Shown one piece after another: positions 1 through 12,275 of a DNA stretch of 64,000 nt (positions are counted from its first letter, which is position 1; every line of letters begins with the position of its first letter). This DNA is from Escherichia sp. ESNIH1. GTDB lineage: Bacteria; Pseudomonadota; Gammaproteobacteria; Enterobacterales; Enterobacteriaceae. The position numbers and the translations under genes are program-made. The notes below the pieces were generated by a model. The model was not told where the DNA came from and searched no databases. It saw only the letters and a program-made list of their open reading frames with translations. The stretch lies in the NCBI GenBank assembly GCA_002918705.1, contig PQKR01000005.1, positions 1 through 64,000 of the forward strand, written 5' to 3'.

Positions 1-265
<265 letters not shown>

Positions 266-278
266 TTAACCCTGCGGC

Positions 279-2402
<2,124 letters not shown>

Positions 2403-2486
2403 CTATTGCCTTAGCGTTCAAGTTATGTAGCCCAAAGCGGGCAGCTTACATAAAGCGCCCGCTTGGTGACTATTACTCCGAAGGGA

Positions 2487-3530
<1,044 letters not shown>

Positions 3531-3552
3531 GAAATATACAGCGGATCTCACA

Positions 3553-3840
3553 CTACCAGGCGATCTGCGCAGCGTGTTTAACCGTCAGGCTAACGAAATC
3601 AGTATAGCTAACCCGGACGATTCTGTTCGAAATTTGACCAGAAAGACCGCGGGCATCAACGTCTTCCTGTAGAGCATGAACAGTTATGGGGGCGGCCAGC
3701 AGTAAATCAAGGTAGCGACTCCCCACAACCGCCGCCGTTACGCCATCAGAGAGCAGCAAAAGGTCATCCCCCTCCTGCACCGTGCGCAGCAGCGCGGCCA
3801 TGTCGCATTGCCAGGGAGAGTGGCGAAGAGTATGCAGCAT
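3553..3840 (-). CDS. tusB: Sulfurtransferase complex subunit TusB
   Basis: TusB is part of the TusBCD hexamer that takes persulfide sulfur from TusA and passes it to TusE for MnmA-dependent 2-thiolation of tRNA wobble uridine 34. The 95-residue product ([21 protein letters not shown]...) has the family length and the DsrH-like fold signature ([12 protein letters not shown]). It has no catalytic cysteine; that lies in TusD. It follows tusC after 7 bases, within a tight yheO-tusDCB cluster. Confidence 0.95.
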   Translation of the reverse strand: MLHTLRHSPWQCDMAALLRTVQEGDDLLLLSDGVTAAVVGSRYLDLLLAAPITVHALQEDVDARGLSGQISNRIVRVSYTDFVSLTVKHAAQIAW

Positions 3841-3847
3841 AACAGCC

Positions 3848-4207
3848 TCAAAACGTCATGACGACGTCATAGCGATGTAGACACTCGCGCAGCGCGTCGG
3901 GTTCCAGCGGCTGGGCATCGAGAATAAAAGAAGTTGAAGCGCTTAGCCCGCGCTCGCGCAGCGAGGCTGCGCACAGCCAGAGCTGCTCAATATCATAGAG
4001 CGGCAGCACCTTGAAGGTGGCGATGTAGTCCCGTGCAAGGATATCACCGGGGCGCTGGTTGGCCAGCAGCTGAAAAACGCCGTCGCCAAGGAAAAAGACG
4101 CCAATCTCCTCGGTCAGGGCCGACATTGCCAGCAGCGCGTCCAGCCCTTCCCGTCCGGCAGAGGAGCCGTGCGGTGCGGAGTTAAAAACAAATGCCACGC
4201 TTTTCAT
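3848..4207 (-). CDS. tusC: Sulfurtransferase complex subunit TusC
   Basis: Structural partner of TusB and TusD in the sulfur relay for mnm5s2U34 in tRNA. The 119-residue protein ([21 protein letters not shown]...) is a DsrF-like protein of the expected length. Its ATG overlaps the tusD stop by one base (TGATG), which suggests translational coupling. Confidence 0.95.
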   Translation of the reverse strand: MKSVAFVFNSAPHGSSAGREGLDALLAMSALTEEIGVFFLGDGVFQLLANQRPGDILARDYIATFKVLPLYDIEQLWLCAASLRERGLSASTSFILDAQPLEPDALRECLHRYDVVMTF

Positions 4208-4593
4208 CAGAACTGCACCACGCGATCGCAGGTTAAGGCCGCCTCGGCCAACGCACCTAAGCCGCTGAGGTTAAAGCCCGGTTGAAGGTTGGCGCCAGCC
4301 AGTCCGGCACGCTGGGCCTCGCTCTCATCGGTTACGCCACGCCGCAGCGCTGCCGCAACGCAGATATGCAGCTCAACCTGGTGCTCAAGGTGCAGCGTCT
4401 GCCAGGCACGGACCAGATCGAACTCGTCGCTGGCGGGGGCGGTAAGCTGGTTAGCGTTATAGACCCCTTCGCGATAGAAAAAGACGCTCGCCAGCTCGTG
4501 GCCCGCAGCCAACAAGGCCTGGGAAAACTGCCACGCGCTGCTGGCCTGCTGCGTGCCGTAGGCAGGCCCCGTCACCATTAAGGCAAAACGCAT
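4207..4593 (-). CDS. tusD: Sulfurtransferase subunit TusD
   Basis: TusD carries the sulfur-accepting cysteine of the TusBCD complex. The 128-residue product ([21 protein letters not shown]...) is a DsrE-like protein; Cys78 in the segment [12 protein letters not shown] fits the active-site cysteine of the family. The start overlaps the yheO stop by one base (TAATG), so yheO, tusD and tusC are probably translated as a coupled unit. Confidence 0.95.
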   Translation of the reverse strand: MRFALMVTGPAYGTQQASSAWQFSQALLAAGHELASVFFYREGVYNANQLTAPASDEFDLVRAWQTLHLEHQVELHICVAAALRRGVTDESEAQRAGLAGANLQPGFNLSGLGALAEAALTCDRVVQF

Positions 4594-5315
4594 TACTTAT
4601 CCTGCCCCTGGAAGTCACCGCTCTTGAACTGGCGAATGTACAGGTAGACCGTGTGCTTGGAGATATTCAGGCGATCCGCTACCTGATTAATGGCGTCTTT
4701 GATATCGAAAATGCCCTTCTCGTAGAGGTTCAGCACAATCTGACGATTTTTCGCATTGTTAGACACGTTCCGATCGGCGTTCACCTCTTCGATAGTGAAC
4801 TCCAGAGTCTGCATCACCAGGTCGTCTACCGAGGAGGCAAAGTTCACGGCGGAGCCAACGTCCGGCGTCTCCGGCGGAATAAAGGTGCTCATTATCTGCG
4901 AGAAGGGAACATCAAGGTTCATGTTGATGCACAGCAGGCCGATCACCCGGTGCTCGCGGTTGCGGATAGCAATCGTCACCGATTTCATCAGCACGCCGCT
5001 TTTGGCGCGGGTGAAGTAGCACTTCGAGACGCTGCTGTCGGCCCCCGTCATGTCGTGCAGCATGCGCAGGGCAAGATCGGTGATGGGCGAGCCAATCTTA
5101 CGCCCGGTGTGTTCACCGTTGGCAATACGGATGGCGGAGCATTTGAGATCCTGCAAGGAGTGCAAGACGATTTCACAGTGGGCACCAATGAGCATCGCTA
5201 ACCCATCGACCACCGCTTCGTAGGATTTCAGGATATCGAAGTCGGTCTGATCAAAAGGCCGTTGATCCAGCAGATCGAGCTCGCTGGTTTCGTTGGTTAA
5301 TAGCGACCTGGACAT
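4593..5315 (-). CDS. yheO: YheO, PAS-like and HTH DNA-binding regulator
   Basis: YheO joins an N-terminal PAS-like (YheO/PF08348) domain, about residues 20-140, to a C-terminal helix-turn-helix (PF13309), about 175-235, with the recognition segment [15 protein letters not shown]. The 240-residue start ([14 protein letters not shown]) is chosen because AAGGAG lies 11 bases before that ATG; a GTG four codons upstream is too close to it. Target genes are not known to me. It heads the tus cluster, so it may control sulfur relay, but that is inference. The leader contains competing hairpins, described separately. Confidence 0.93.
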   Translation of the reverse strand: MSRSLLTNETSELDLLDQRPFDQTDFDILKSYEAVVDGLAMLIGAHCEIVLHSLQDLKCSAIRIANGEHTGRKIGSPITDLALRMLHDMTGADSSVSKCYFTRAKSGVLMKSVTIAIRNREHRVIGLLCINMNLDVPFSQIMSTFIPPETPDVGSAVNFASSVDDLVMQTLEFTIEEVNADRNVSNNAKNRQIVLNLYEKGIFDIKDAINQVADRLNISKHTVYLYIRQFKSGDFQGQDK

Positions 5316-5368
5316 GAAAAAAAACACTCCTTTTCAGGAGCCTGTCGTTATGTTTTCAGGGCAGGCTC
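5316..5368 (-). promoter_or_regulatory. yheO leader with two mutually exclusive hairpins
   Basis: Read on the minus strand, GAGCCTG (5362-5368) can pair with CAGGCTC (5338-5344). Just downstream CTCCT (5336-5340) can pair with the ribosome site AGGAG (5327-5331) around a GAAA tetraloop. The two stems share 5338-5340, so both cannot form fully at once. The second stem would hide the Shine-Dalgarno sequence and is closely followed by eight T's. This is what a translational switch or attenuator looks like, but no folding was computed. Confidence 0.45.
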
Positions 5369-5422
5369 ATCATTTACAGGGACATCTAAATTAATACAGC
5401 GGACATAGCGCTTCCAGTGTTA

Positions 5423-5428
5423 ATTATA
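5423..5428 (-). promoter_or_regulatory. Candidate -10 box for yheO
   Basis: A perfect TATAAT lies on the minus strand 107 bases before the yheO start, right after the fkpA terminator. I see no good -35 box at the right distance, so it would need an activator or extended -10 contacts. Confidence 0.4.
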
Positions 5429-5441
5429 CCTGCCCTGTGAT

Positions 5442-5470
5442 AAAAAACCGCCGCCTGGTTAGGCGGCGGC
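5442..5470 (-). terminator. Intrinsic terminator of fkpA
   Basis: Eight base pairs (GGCGGCGG with CCGCCGCC, 5448-5455 and 5462-5469) close a 6-base loop and are followed on the minus strand by six T's. It lies 10-40 bases after the fkpA stop. Confidence 0.9.
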
Positions 5471-5480
5471 TCTCAGCGTA

Positions 5481-6311
5481 TTACTTTTTATCCGCAGCGG
5501 CAGGTTGTTCTGCCGGTGCTGCCGCTTCCGGCTTCGGCTGCGCATCCGCTTTCGGTGCCGGTTTGATATCCAGCAGCTCTACGTCGAAGACCAGCGTAGA
5601 GTTAGCCGGGATACCCGGAACGCCGGTTTTACCGTAGGCCAGCGCCGGTGGGATCACCAGCTTGATCTTGCCGCCTTTCTTGATGTTTTTCAGGCCTTCA
5701 GTCCAGCCTGGGATCACGCCATCAAGACGGAAGGAGAGCGGTTCGCCACGGGTATAGGAGTTATCGAACTCTTTACCGTCGATCAGCGTGCCCTTGTAGT
5801 TTACGACCACGGTATCGCTATCTTTCGGTGCGTCGCCGGTCCCCTCTTTCTCTACTTTGTAGAGCAGGCCGGTAGAGGAGGTTTTCACGTCCTTCTCTTT
5901 AGCAAAGGTGTCACGGAAGGCTTTGCCCTTCGTTTCGTTCTCAGCCGCGTCCTTCTCCATCTTCTCCTGAGCGGCGCCCTTCACGCGTGCCTCGAAGGCC
6001 TGCAGGGTCTGCTCGATCTCCTGGTCGGAGAGCTTGCTCTTATTGGCGAAGGCATCCTGAACGCCGGCAATCAGCTGGGCCTGGTCCAGCTTGATGCCCA
6101 GTTTTTCCTGTTCTTTCAGGGAGTTTTCCATATAACGACCCAGTGACGCGCCCAGCGCATAGGCTGATTTTTGGTCGTCGTTTTTGAATGCCGCTTTGCT
6201 GTCGGTGGTCGCCGGGGCTTTCGCCGGAGCGTCAGCAGCAAAAGAGAGAGGTGCATTCAGCGCAACGGCCATCGTGGTCGCCAGCAGCGTGACTTTAAAC
6301 AGTGATTTCAT
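5481..6311 (-). CDS. fkpA: Periplasmic FKBP-type peptidyl-prolyl isomerase FkpA
   Basis: FkpA is a periplasmic prolyl isomerase and chaperone that helps outer-membrane and secreted proteins fold. The start at 6311 gives a signal peptide of about 25 residues (MKSLFKVTLLATTMAVALNA... cut after SFA). An upstream in-frame extension would spoil the signal peptide, and GGAG precedes the chosen ATG. An N-terminal dimerisation domain (about 40-140) is followed by the FKBP domain with the motifs VVVNYKGTLIDGKEFDNS and GVIPGWTEGL. The C-terminus is an Ala/Pro/Lys-rich tail. 276 residues, close to E. coli. Confidence 0.97.
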   Translation of the reverse strand: MKSLFKVTLLATTMAVALNAPLSFAADAPAKAPATTDSKAAFKNDDQKSAYALGASLGRYMENSLKEQEKLGIKLDQAQLIAGVQDAFANKSKLSDQEIEQTLQAFEARVKGAAQEKMEKDAAENETKGKAFRDTFAKEKDVKTSSTGLLYKVEKEGTGDAPKDSDTVVVNYKGTLIDGKEFDNSYTRGEPLSFRLDGVIPGWTEGLKNIKKGGKIKLVIPPALAYGKTGVPGIPANSTLVFDVELLDIKPAPKADAQPKPEAAAPAEQPAAADKK

Positions 6312-6525
6312 CCATATCTCCAGGGCCGGGGGCACGTTGCCCCAGGGTTTGCGTATTTGAAAAACGTACTATAAATCGTTGTGGGAGAAATCTATATAAC
6401 GACATTCCCGATTGTTGCCTCTTTTGTGACTATTTTTGTTTAAATTAGTTTCTTAAGGATGTCAGGTGGGCTGCGCAGCCGCGTAAAGTTGCGTAGAATC
6501 CGGGCTAAAACAGATGAGGTGAAAC

Positions 6526-6744
6526 ATGCAGAATATGACGCTGGAAGCGCGGCTGGCAGAGCTGGAGAGCCGTCTGGCCTTTCAGGAGATTACGATCGAG
6601 GAGCTTAACCAGACGGTTACCGCCCACGAGCTGGAGATGGCAAAGCTGCGGGACCTTATGCGTCTGGTGACCGAGAAACTGAAAGCCAGCCAGCCTTCCC
6701 ATATGGCCTCTCAGTCAGAAGAGACGCCACCGCCCCACTATTGA
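6526..6744 (+). CDS. slyX: SlyX family small coiled-coil protein
   Basis: A 72-residue protein of unknown biochemical role, divergent from fkpA and convergent with slyD. Heptad spacing through residues 5-50 ([20 protein letters not shown]...) predicts a coiled coil, and the tail ends in PPPHY as in other SlyX proteins. The ribosome site GAGGTGAAAC sits just before the ATG. Named only from its position beside slyD; the old link to lysis is historical. Confidence 0.93.
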   Translation: MQNMTLEARLAELESRLAFQEITIEELNQTVTAHELEMAKLRDLMRLVTEKLKASQPSHMASQSEETPPPHY

Positions 6745-6763
6745 TTTTTAAAACGCGAGACGT

Positions 6764-6794
6764 AAAAAAAGCGGGAGAATATTCCCGCTTTTTT
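6764..6794. terminator. Bidirectional terminator between slyX and slyD
   Basis: AAAAAAAGCGGGA, a 6-base loop, then TCCCGCTTTTTT. The stem is flanked by A's on one side and T's on the other, so it can stop transcription from slyX and from slyD alike. Confidence 0.88.
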
Positions 6795-6796
6795 GT

Positions 6797-6870
6797 GCCC
6801 GGTGGCGCTTCGCTTACCGGGCCTACACGCCAATGCTAAACCGTAGGCCCGGCAAGTTTACCCGCCGGGC
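6797..6870. repeat. BIME: two REP palindromes
   Basis: Two inverted REP units (6797-6826, GCCCGGTGGCGCTTCGCTTA...; 6843-6870, GTAGGCCCGGCAAG...) face each other between the slyX/slyD terminator and the slyD stop. Confidence 0.88.
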
Positions 6871-6887
6871 GTGGTTAGCTTAGACGA

Positions 6888-7475
6888 TTAGTGGCAGCCG
6901 CAGCCGCCGTTGCCACAACCGCCTTTACCATGACCGTGGTCATGATCGTGGCCGTGACCGCCGCAGCAGCCGTCGCCATGTTCATGGTCGTGGCCGTGGT
7001 CATGACCGTGCGGGCCGTGAACGTGGCCGTGGGCCAGCTCTTCTTCGGTCGCTTCACGAATCGCCACAACTTCAACGTTGAACTTCAGGTTCTGGCCAGC
7101 CAGCATGTGGTTACCATCAACCACAACGTGGTCATCTTCCACTTCGGTGATCTCAACCGGTACCGGACCCTGGTCGGTTTCAGCCAGGAAGCGCATGCCT
7201 ACCTGCAGTTCATCAACGCCCATGAAGACGTCTTTCGGTACGCGCTGCACCAGGTTTTCGTCGTACTGACCGTAAGCGTCGTTTGCGCCCACCGCCACGT
7301 CAAATTTGTCGCCAGGTTCGTGACCTTCCAGCGCGGACTCCAGACCAGAGATCAGGGAGCCGTGACCGTGCAGGTAGTCCAGCGGCGCACTTACCGGAGA
7401 CTCATCAACCAACACACCGTCTTCTGTACGTACCTGATAGGCCAGGCTGACCACCAGGTCTTTTGCTACTTTCAT
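6888..7475 (-). CDS. slyD: FKBP-type peptidyl-prolyl isomerase and metallochaperone SlyD
   Basis: SlyD is a cytoplasmic prolyl isomerase and chaperone that also binds nickel and helps [NiFe] hydrogenase maturation. An FKBP domain (about 1-70 and 120-145) is interrupted by the insert-in-flap chaperone domain (about 75-120). From about residue 149 to the end comes the metal-binding tail, a run of His/Gly/Asp/Cys (HGHVHGPHGHDHGHDHEHG..., ending GCGCH). Length 195, as in E. coli. This tail is what makes SlyD a common contaminant of nickel-column purifications. Confidence 0.97.
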   Translation of the reverse strand: MKVAKDLVVSLAYQVRTEDGVLVDESPVSAPLDYLHGHGSLISGLESALEGHEPGDKFDVAVGANDAYGQYDENLVQRVPKDVFMGVDELQVGMRFLAETDQGPVPVEITEVEDDHVVVDGNHMLAGQNLKFNVEVVAIREATEEELAHGHVHGPHGHDHGHDHEHGDGCCGGHGHDHDHGHGKGGCGNGGCGCH

Positions 7476-7569
7476 GATATCTCCTGAGCGTGGGAAAATT
7501 GCTGGCGCAGATTGTAACGGAATTCTGCCCCCGTGTACCCTTAAGCTTAAAAAAAGCTGGGCTATATCG

Positions 7570-7770
7570 CTAGTCCGGATGAAAAATCCCGATCACTTGC
7601 TCTTCTTTGCGAACATGCTCGCGGGCCTCTTTATCCGCCTCGCGCATCTGGTGGCCGCACTTAACGCACTCAACAATATCAACATTATTTTCGCGCCACA
7701 TCGCCAGCGTATCCTGGGCCTGACAGGCCGGGCACTTGGCGCCCGCGATAAAACGTTTACGTATCGCCAT
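7570..7770 (-). CDS. yheV: YheV family putative zinc-ribbon protein
   Basis: A 66-residue protein of unknown function with two CxxC pairs (CPAC at 13-16 and CVKC at 35-38), a zinc-ribbon arrangement, followed by a charged helix. It lies 12 bases after kefB and so is probably in the kefG-kefB-yheV transcript. The family is conserved at this place in enterobacteria. Confidence 0.9.
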   Translation of the reverse strand: MAIRKRFIAGAKCPACQAQDTLAMWRENNVDIVECVKCGHQMREADKEAREHVRKEEQVIGIFHPD

Positions 7771-7782
7771 ACTTTTTACCCT

Positions 7783-9591
7783 CTATTCAAACTCGTCCCA
7801 GCCGTCCAGCTGCCGGCGCTCCTGTTGCATTTCGCGCTGGAAAATCTCTTCCAGCTCGCGCCGCGCCTCGCGAACGCGGGAGATCTGCTGCGTATCGGTA
7901 TGCACTACCGGCATCAGCTCGCGCAGCATCCGCATATCGAGACGACGGAAGTGCAGCTGCGCCCGCAGCGCCTGATGAGGATGCATGCCCAGAGAGACCA
8001 GCGCCTTGCGCCCCAGCTCCAGCGCGCTGGAGAAGGTCTCGCGGGAGAACTGCGTGACGCCCGACTGGAGCAGTTCGTGCGCCTCAAAACGTCCCCGCGC
8101 CCGGGCAAGAATGGCCAGGTGCGGAAAGTGCTGCTGGCAAATCGCTACCAGTTTCATGGTGTCTTCCGGCTCGTTGCAGGTGATCACGATCGACTCCGCC
8201 GCCTCCGCGCCCGCCGAGCGCAGCAGCTCGACCTGGGTCGCGTCGCCGTAGTAGACTTTATAGCCATATTTCCGCATCAGGTTAACCGCGCTGATATCCC
8301 GCTCCAGCACGGTGATGCGCATTTTGTTGGCCATCAGCAGGCGGCCAATCACCTGACCGAAGCGACCAAAACCCACGACGATCACCTGCGGCTTGTCATC
8401 TTCAACCCACGGGGTCTCCCCCTCCTCTTCCGGGCTGTTGAAGCGCCGGGAGAGTCCCTTATCGATGCCTTTCATCAGCAGCGGCGTGGTCATCATTGAC
8501 AGCGTCACCGTGACCAGCAGCAGCGCCATCTGATCGTTATGGAACAGCCGCTGCGAGGAGGCGGTAGAGAAGAGCACAAAGGCAAACTCGCCACCCTGGC
8601 TGAGCACGCCGGCGAACTGCATCCGCTCTGAGCTTCTCAGGCCGTACAGGCGCGCCAGCAGATAGAGCACCGTGGTTTTTACCGCCACCAGAATCGCTAC
8701 CGCTGCCACCACCCACAGTATATGGGTATAAAGCACGCCCAGATTCAGCGCCATCCCTACTGAGATAAAGAATAGCCCCAGCAGCAGGCCTTTGAACGGA
8801 TCGATGGCCGATTCCAGCTCGTGACGGTACTCACTTTCCGCCAGCAATACGCCGGCGATAAAGGTACCGAGCGCCATCGACAGCCCCAGCGCATCCATAA
8901 ACAGCGCCGAGCCGAGCACCAGCAGCAGCGTGGCGGCGGTAAAGACCTCGCGCACGCCGGAGCCGGCAATAAAGCGGAACACCGGGCGCAGCAGATAGCG
9001 GCCCCCCACCAGCATCCCGCCGAAGGCGACCACTTTCATGCCGATCTTGATCCAGTCGAAGTGGTCATCGCCGCTGCCCGCCAGCAGCGGCACCAGCGCC
9101 AGAGCCGGGATCACCGCCAGATCCTGGAACAGCAGCACCGAGAACCCCAGCTGTCCCGCCTCGCTGCGGTTCATCCCCTTGTCGCGCATCAGCTGAAGCG
9201 CCATCGCGGTAGAGGACATCGCAAGGCCAATGCCGCCAATCACGGCCGCCTGCCAGGCGAAGTCGGTCAGCATCAGCAGTCCGGCGAGGATCGCCGCGCT
9301 AAGCAGCACCTGCGCTGCCCCAACGCCAAAGATCGACTGCCGCAGCTGCCATAGCTTCGACGGGTTTAGCTCCAGGCCGATGATAAACATCAGGAACACG
9401 ACGCCCATCTCAGAGAAGTGGAGGATCTCATCGACGTCGCTGATAAATCCAAGCCCCCACGGGCCGATGGCAATGCCTGCCAGCAGGTAGCCCAGCACCG
9501 CGCCGATACCCAGCCGGGCAGCCAGCGGCACGGCGACCACGGCGGCAAACAGAAACAGTACGCCTGCCAGCAGCAGATCGGTTCCCTCCAT
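7783..9591 (-). CDS. kefB: Glutathione-regulated potassium/proton antiporter KefB
   Basis: KefB lets K+ out and H+ in when cells meet electrophiles; glutathione keeps it shut and glutathione adducts open it. The 602-residue protein has a CPA2 membrane domain of about 12-13 helices (residues 1-380) and a cytoplasmic KTN/RCK domain starting at [14 protein letters not shown] with the GxGxxG nucleotide motif. The ATG at 9591 is chosen because it overlaps the kefG stop by one base (TGATG); a longer reading would run far into kefG. Confidence 0.97.
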   Translation of the reverse strand: MEGTDLLLAGVLFLFAAVVAVPLAARLGIGAVLGYLLAGIAIGPWGLGFISDVDEILHFSEMGVVFLMFIIGLELNPSKLWQLRQSIFGVGAAQVLLSAAILAGLLMLTDFAWQAAVIGGIGLAMSSTAMALQLMRDKGMNRSEAGQLGFSVLLFQDLAVIPALALVPLLAGSGDDHFDWIKIGMKVVAFGGMLVGGRYLLRPVFRFIAGSGVREVFTAATLLLVLGSALFMDALGLSMALGTFIAGVLLAESEYRHELESAIDPFKGLLLGLFFISVGMALNLGVLYTHILWVVAAVAILVAVKTTVLYLLARLYGLRSSERMQFAGVLSQGGEFAFVLFSTASSQRLFHNDQMALLLVTVTLSMMTTPLLMKGIDKGLSRRFNSPEEEGETPWVEDDKPQVIVVGFGRFGQVIGRLLMANKMRITVLERDISAVNLMRKYGYKVYYGDATQVELLRSAGAEAAESIVITCNEPEDTMKLVAICQQHFPHLAILARARGRFEAHELLQSGVTQFSRETFSSALELGRKALVSLGMHPHQALRAQLHFRRLDMRMLRELMPVVHTDTQQISRVREARRELEEIFQREMQQERRQLDGWDEFE

Positions 9592-10145
9592 CAGCGGCCT
9601 CCCGTCGCGGTGGGTGAGGCAAGCCATTCGCCGTAGGCCCGGGCATGGCTTGCCAGCTCCTCTTTCGGCTGGCGGCGCGCCCAGTAAACAATATACGGCG
9701 TCATCCACTGCATGCGGCACATGGCCGCCGTCAGCTCAAAAGGGCGCAGGATATCGCTAAGCGGATAGCGGTTGAGACCGTCGTAGCGGTAGGCGCTCTC
9801 TGGCTCGCCGGTGGTGATCACGCAGCGCCAGCGCTTGCCCGCCAGCTGGTTGCCTCCCGGCCCGCTGGCGAAGCCGCGGGTCAGGACGCGATCGAGCCAC
9901 TCTTTGAGCAGCGCTGGACAGCTGTAGGTGTAGAGAGGAAACTGAAAGACGATCACGTCGTGCTCGCGCAGCAGCGCCTGCTCCCGGGGAATATCGATAA
10001 AAAAGTCTGGGTAGTGCGCATAGAGATCGTGCACGGTCACGTTGTGCAACTGCATCGCCGGCTTAAGCAGGACCCGGTTGGCTATTGAGTCCTGGGATTC
10101 CGGATGGGCATACAGCAGCAGCACTCTGGCTGTCTGGGACATCAC
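9591..10145 (-). CDS. kefG: KefB ancillary quinone-oxidoreductase-like subunit KefG
   Basis: KefG is the flavodoxin-fold partner needed for full KefB activity. The 184-residue protein starts [20 protein letters not shown], with the NQO1/MdaB-type flavodoxin signature [22 protein letters not shown] at about 80-101. It is joined to kefB by a one-base overlap, so production of the two is coupled. E. coli KefG has the same length. Confidence 0.96.
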   Translation of the reverse strand: MMSQTARVLLLYAHPESQDSIANRVLLKPAMQLHNVTVHDLYAHYPDFFIDIPREQALLREHDVIVFQFPLYTYSCPALLKEWLDRVLTRGFASGPGGNQLAGKRWRCVITTGEPESAYRYDGLNRYPLSDILRPFELTAAMCRMQWMTPYIVYWARRQPKEELASHARAYGEWLASPTATGGR

Positions 10146-10273
10146 TCCCCTCCCGGTTCTATTTTTGTATATCGTTGTCGTTTCGGGCTACCATTGCGCC
10201 CCAGTGCGGCATTATAGGCGCACCCCACATTATCATAATGACAAATTAACATAGTCTGAACATACGGCGCTCT

Positions 10274-12178
10274 ATGATTGTTTTCTCCTCACTACAAATT
10301 CGTCGCGGCGTGCGTGTCCTGCTGGATAACGCCACCGCCACCATCAACCCCGGCCAGAAAGTCGGGCTGGTGGGTAAAAACGGCTGCGGGAAATCGACCC
10401 TGCTGGCGCTGCTGAAAAACGAGCTTACCGCCGACGGCGGCAGCTTTACCTACCCTGCCAACTGGCAGCTGGCGTGGGTGAATCAGGAGACCCCGGCCCT
10501 CAGCGAGCCCGCCATCGACTATGTTATTGATGGCGATCGTGAGTATCGCCAGCTGGAGGCCCAGCTTAGCGACGCCAACGAGCGTAACGACGGCCACGCC
10601 ATCGCCACCGTTCACGGCAAGCTCGACGCCATTGACGCCTGGACCATTCGCTCCCGCGCCGCCAGCCTGCTGCACGGGCTGGGTTTCTCTACCGAGCAGT
10701 TGGAGCGCCCGGTAAGCGACTTCTCCGGCGGCTGGCGTATGCGTCTCAACCTTGCCCAGGCGCTGGTCTGCCGCTCGGATCTGCTCCTGCTCGATGAGCC
10801 GACCAACCACCTCGATCTCGACGCGGTGATCTGGCTCGAGCGCTGGCTGAAGAGCTACCAGGGGACGCTGATCCTCATCTCCCACGACCGTGACTTCCTC
10901 GATCCGGTTGTAGATAAAATCATCCATATCGAACAGCAAAATATGTTCGAGTATACCGGCAACTACAGCTCGTTTGAGCGCCAGCGCGCAACCCGTCTGG
11001 CGCAGCAGCAGGCCACCTATGAGAGCCAGCAGCAGCGCGTGGCGCATCTGCAAAGCTTTATCGACCGCTTTAAAGCCAAAGCCAGCAAGGCCAAACAGGC
11101 CCAGAGCCGGGTGAAGATGCTGGAGCGCATGGAGCTGATCGCCCCGGCGCACGTGGATAACCCCTTCCACTTTAGCTTCCGCGCGCCGGAGAGCCTGCCC
11201 AATCCGCTGCTGAAGATGGAGAAAGTGAGTGCGGGCTACGGCGATCGCACCATTCTTAACTCGATCAAGCTTAACCTCGTCCCTGGCTCGCGCATTGGCC
11301 TGCTGGGTCGCAACGGCGCGGGTAAATCGACGCTGATCAAGCTGCTGGCGGGCGAGCTTGCCCCCACCGGCGGTGATATTGGTCTTGCGAAGGGCATCAA
11401 GCTTGGCTATTTCGCCCAGCACCAGCTGGAGTTCTTGCGGGCGGATGAGTCGCCGCTGCAGCACCTGGCCCGCCTTGCCCCTCAGGAAGCGGAGCAGAAG
11501 CTGCGGGACTACCTTGGCGGCTTTGGCTTCCAGGGCGATAAGGTTACCGAGAACACCGAACGCTTCTCCGGCGGTGAGAAAGCGCGGCTGGTACTGGCCC
11601 TGATCGTCTGGCAGCGTCCTAACCTGCTGCTGCTCGATGAGCCAACCAACCACCTCGATCTCGATATGCGCCAGGCCCTGACTGAAGCGCTGATTGAGTT
11701 CGAAGGCGCGCTGGTGGTGGTGTCGCACGATCGCCACCTGATCCGCTCTACCACCGACGATCTCTACCTGGTCCACGACGGCAAAGTCGAGCCGTTCGAC
11801 GGCGATCTGGAGGATTACCAGCAGTGGCTGAGCGACGTGCAGAAGCAGGAGAATCAGCCTGCCGAGGCGGCGAAGGAGAACGGTAACAGCGCCCAGGCGC
11901 GTAAAGACCAGAAGCGCCGGGAAGCCGAGCTGCGCACCCAGACCCAGCCGCTGCGCAAAGAGATCGCCCGTCTGGAGAAAGAGATGGAGAAGCTCAACGC
12001 CCAGCTGGCGAAGGCCGAAGAGAAGCTTGGCGACAGCGGCCTGTACGATCAGAGCCGCAAGGCTGAGCTCACCGAGTGCCTGCAGGCCCAGGCGAGCGCG
12101 AAGTCAGGGCTTGAGGAGTGTGAGATGGCGTGGCTTGAGGCGCAGGAGCAGCTTGAAGGCATGCTGCAAAGCGAGTAA
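10274..12178 (+). CDS. yheS: ABC-F family ATPase YheS
   Basis: A soluble protein with two ATP-binding cassettes and no membrane domain, typical of ABC-F factors that act on the ribosome. Walker A motifs GKNGCGKST (about 35-43) and GRNGAGKST (about 346-354), signature motifs SGGWRMRL and SGGEKARL, and Walker B LLLLDEPTNHLDLD in both halves are intact. A linker (about 225-300) and a charged coiled-coil C-terminus (about 540-630) follow the family plan. 634 residues. The detailed role in translation is not settled. No strong ribosome site is seen before the ATG. Confidence 0.95.
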   Translation: MIVFSSLQIRRGVRVLLDNATATINPGQKVGLVGKNGCGKSTLLALLKNELTADGGSFTYPANWQLAWVNQETPALSEPAIDYVIDGDREYRQLEAQLSDANERNDGHAIATVHGKLDAIDAWTIRSRAASLLHGLGFSTEQLERPVSDFSGGWRMRLNLAQALVCRSDLLLLDEPTNHLDLDAVIWLERWLKSYQGTLILISHDRDFLDPVVDKIIHIEQQNMFEYTGNYSSFERQRATRLAQQQATYESQQQRVAHLQSFIDRFKAKASKAKQAQSRVKMLERMELIAPAHVDNPFHFSFRAPESLPNPLLKMEKVSAGYGDRTILNSIKLNLVPGSRIGLLGRNGAGKSTLIKLLAGELAPTGGDIGLAKGIKLGYFAQHQLEFLRADESPLQHLARLAPQEAEQKLRDYLGGFGFQGDKVTENTERFSGGEKARLVLALIVWQRPNLLLLDEPTNHLDLDMRQALTEALIEFEGALVVVSHDRHLIRSTTDDLYLVHDGKVEPFDGDLEDYQQWLSDVQKQENQPAEAAKENGNSAQARKDQKRREAELRTQTQPLRKEIARLEKEMEKLNAQLAKAEEKLGDSGLYDQSRKAELTECLQAQASAKSGLEECEMAWLEAQEQLEGMLQSE

Positions 12179-12275
12179 CGCGAGGGGGCGAGAGGGTATT
12201 GCCCCATTTTCATAAACATAATTTATCTGCACAGGTATAGTATTCAGCAGATCACTGAAAAATAACTCGCACGAC

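Noticed and set aside
6330-6420. Sigma-E promoter for fkpA
   Set aside because: A TCAAA fits the -10 element, but I could not find a convincing GGAACTT at the right distance.
10292-11776. Open frame of 494 codons opposite yheS
   Set aside because: A shadow of the GC-rich yheS codons; no recognisable domain.
12181-12210. GGGGC/GCCCC hairpin followed by ATTTT after yheS as a terminator
   Set aside because: Only five base pairs with an 11-base loop and a short T-run; too weak to list.
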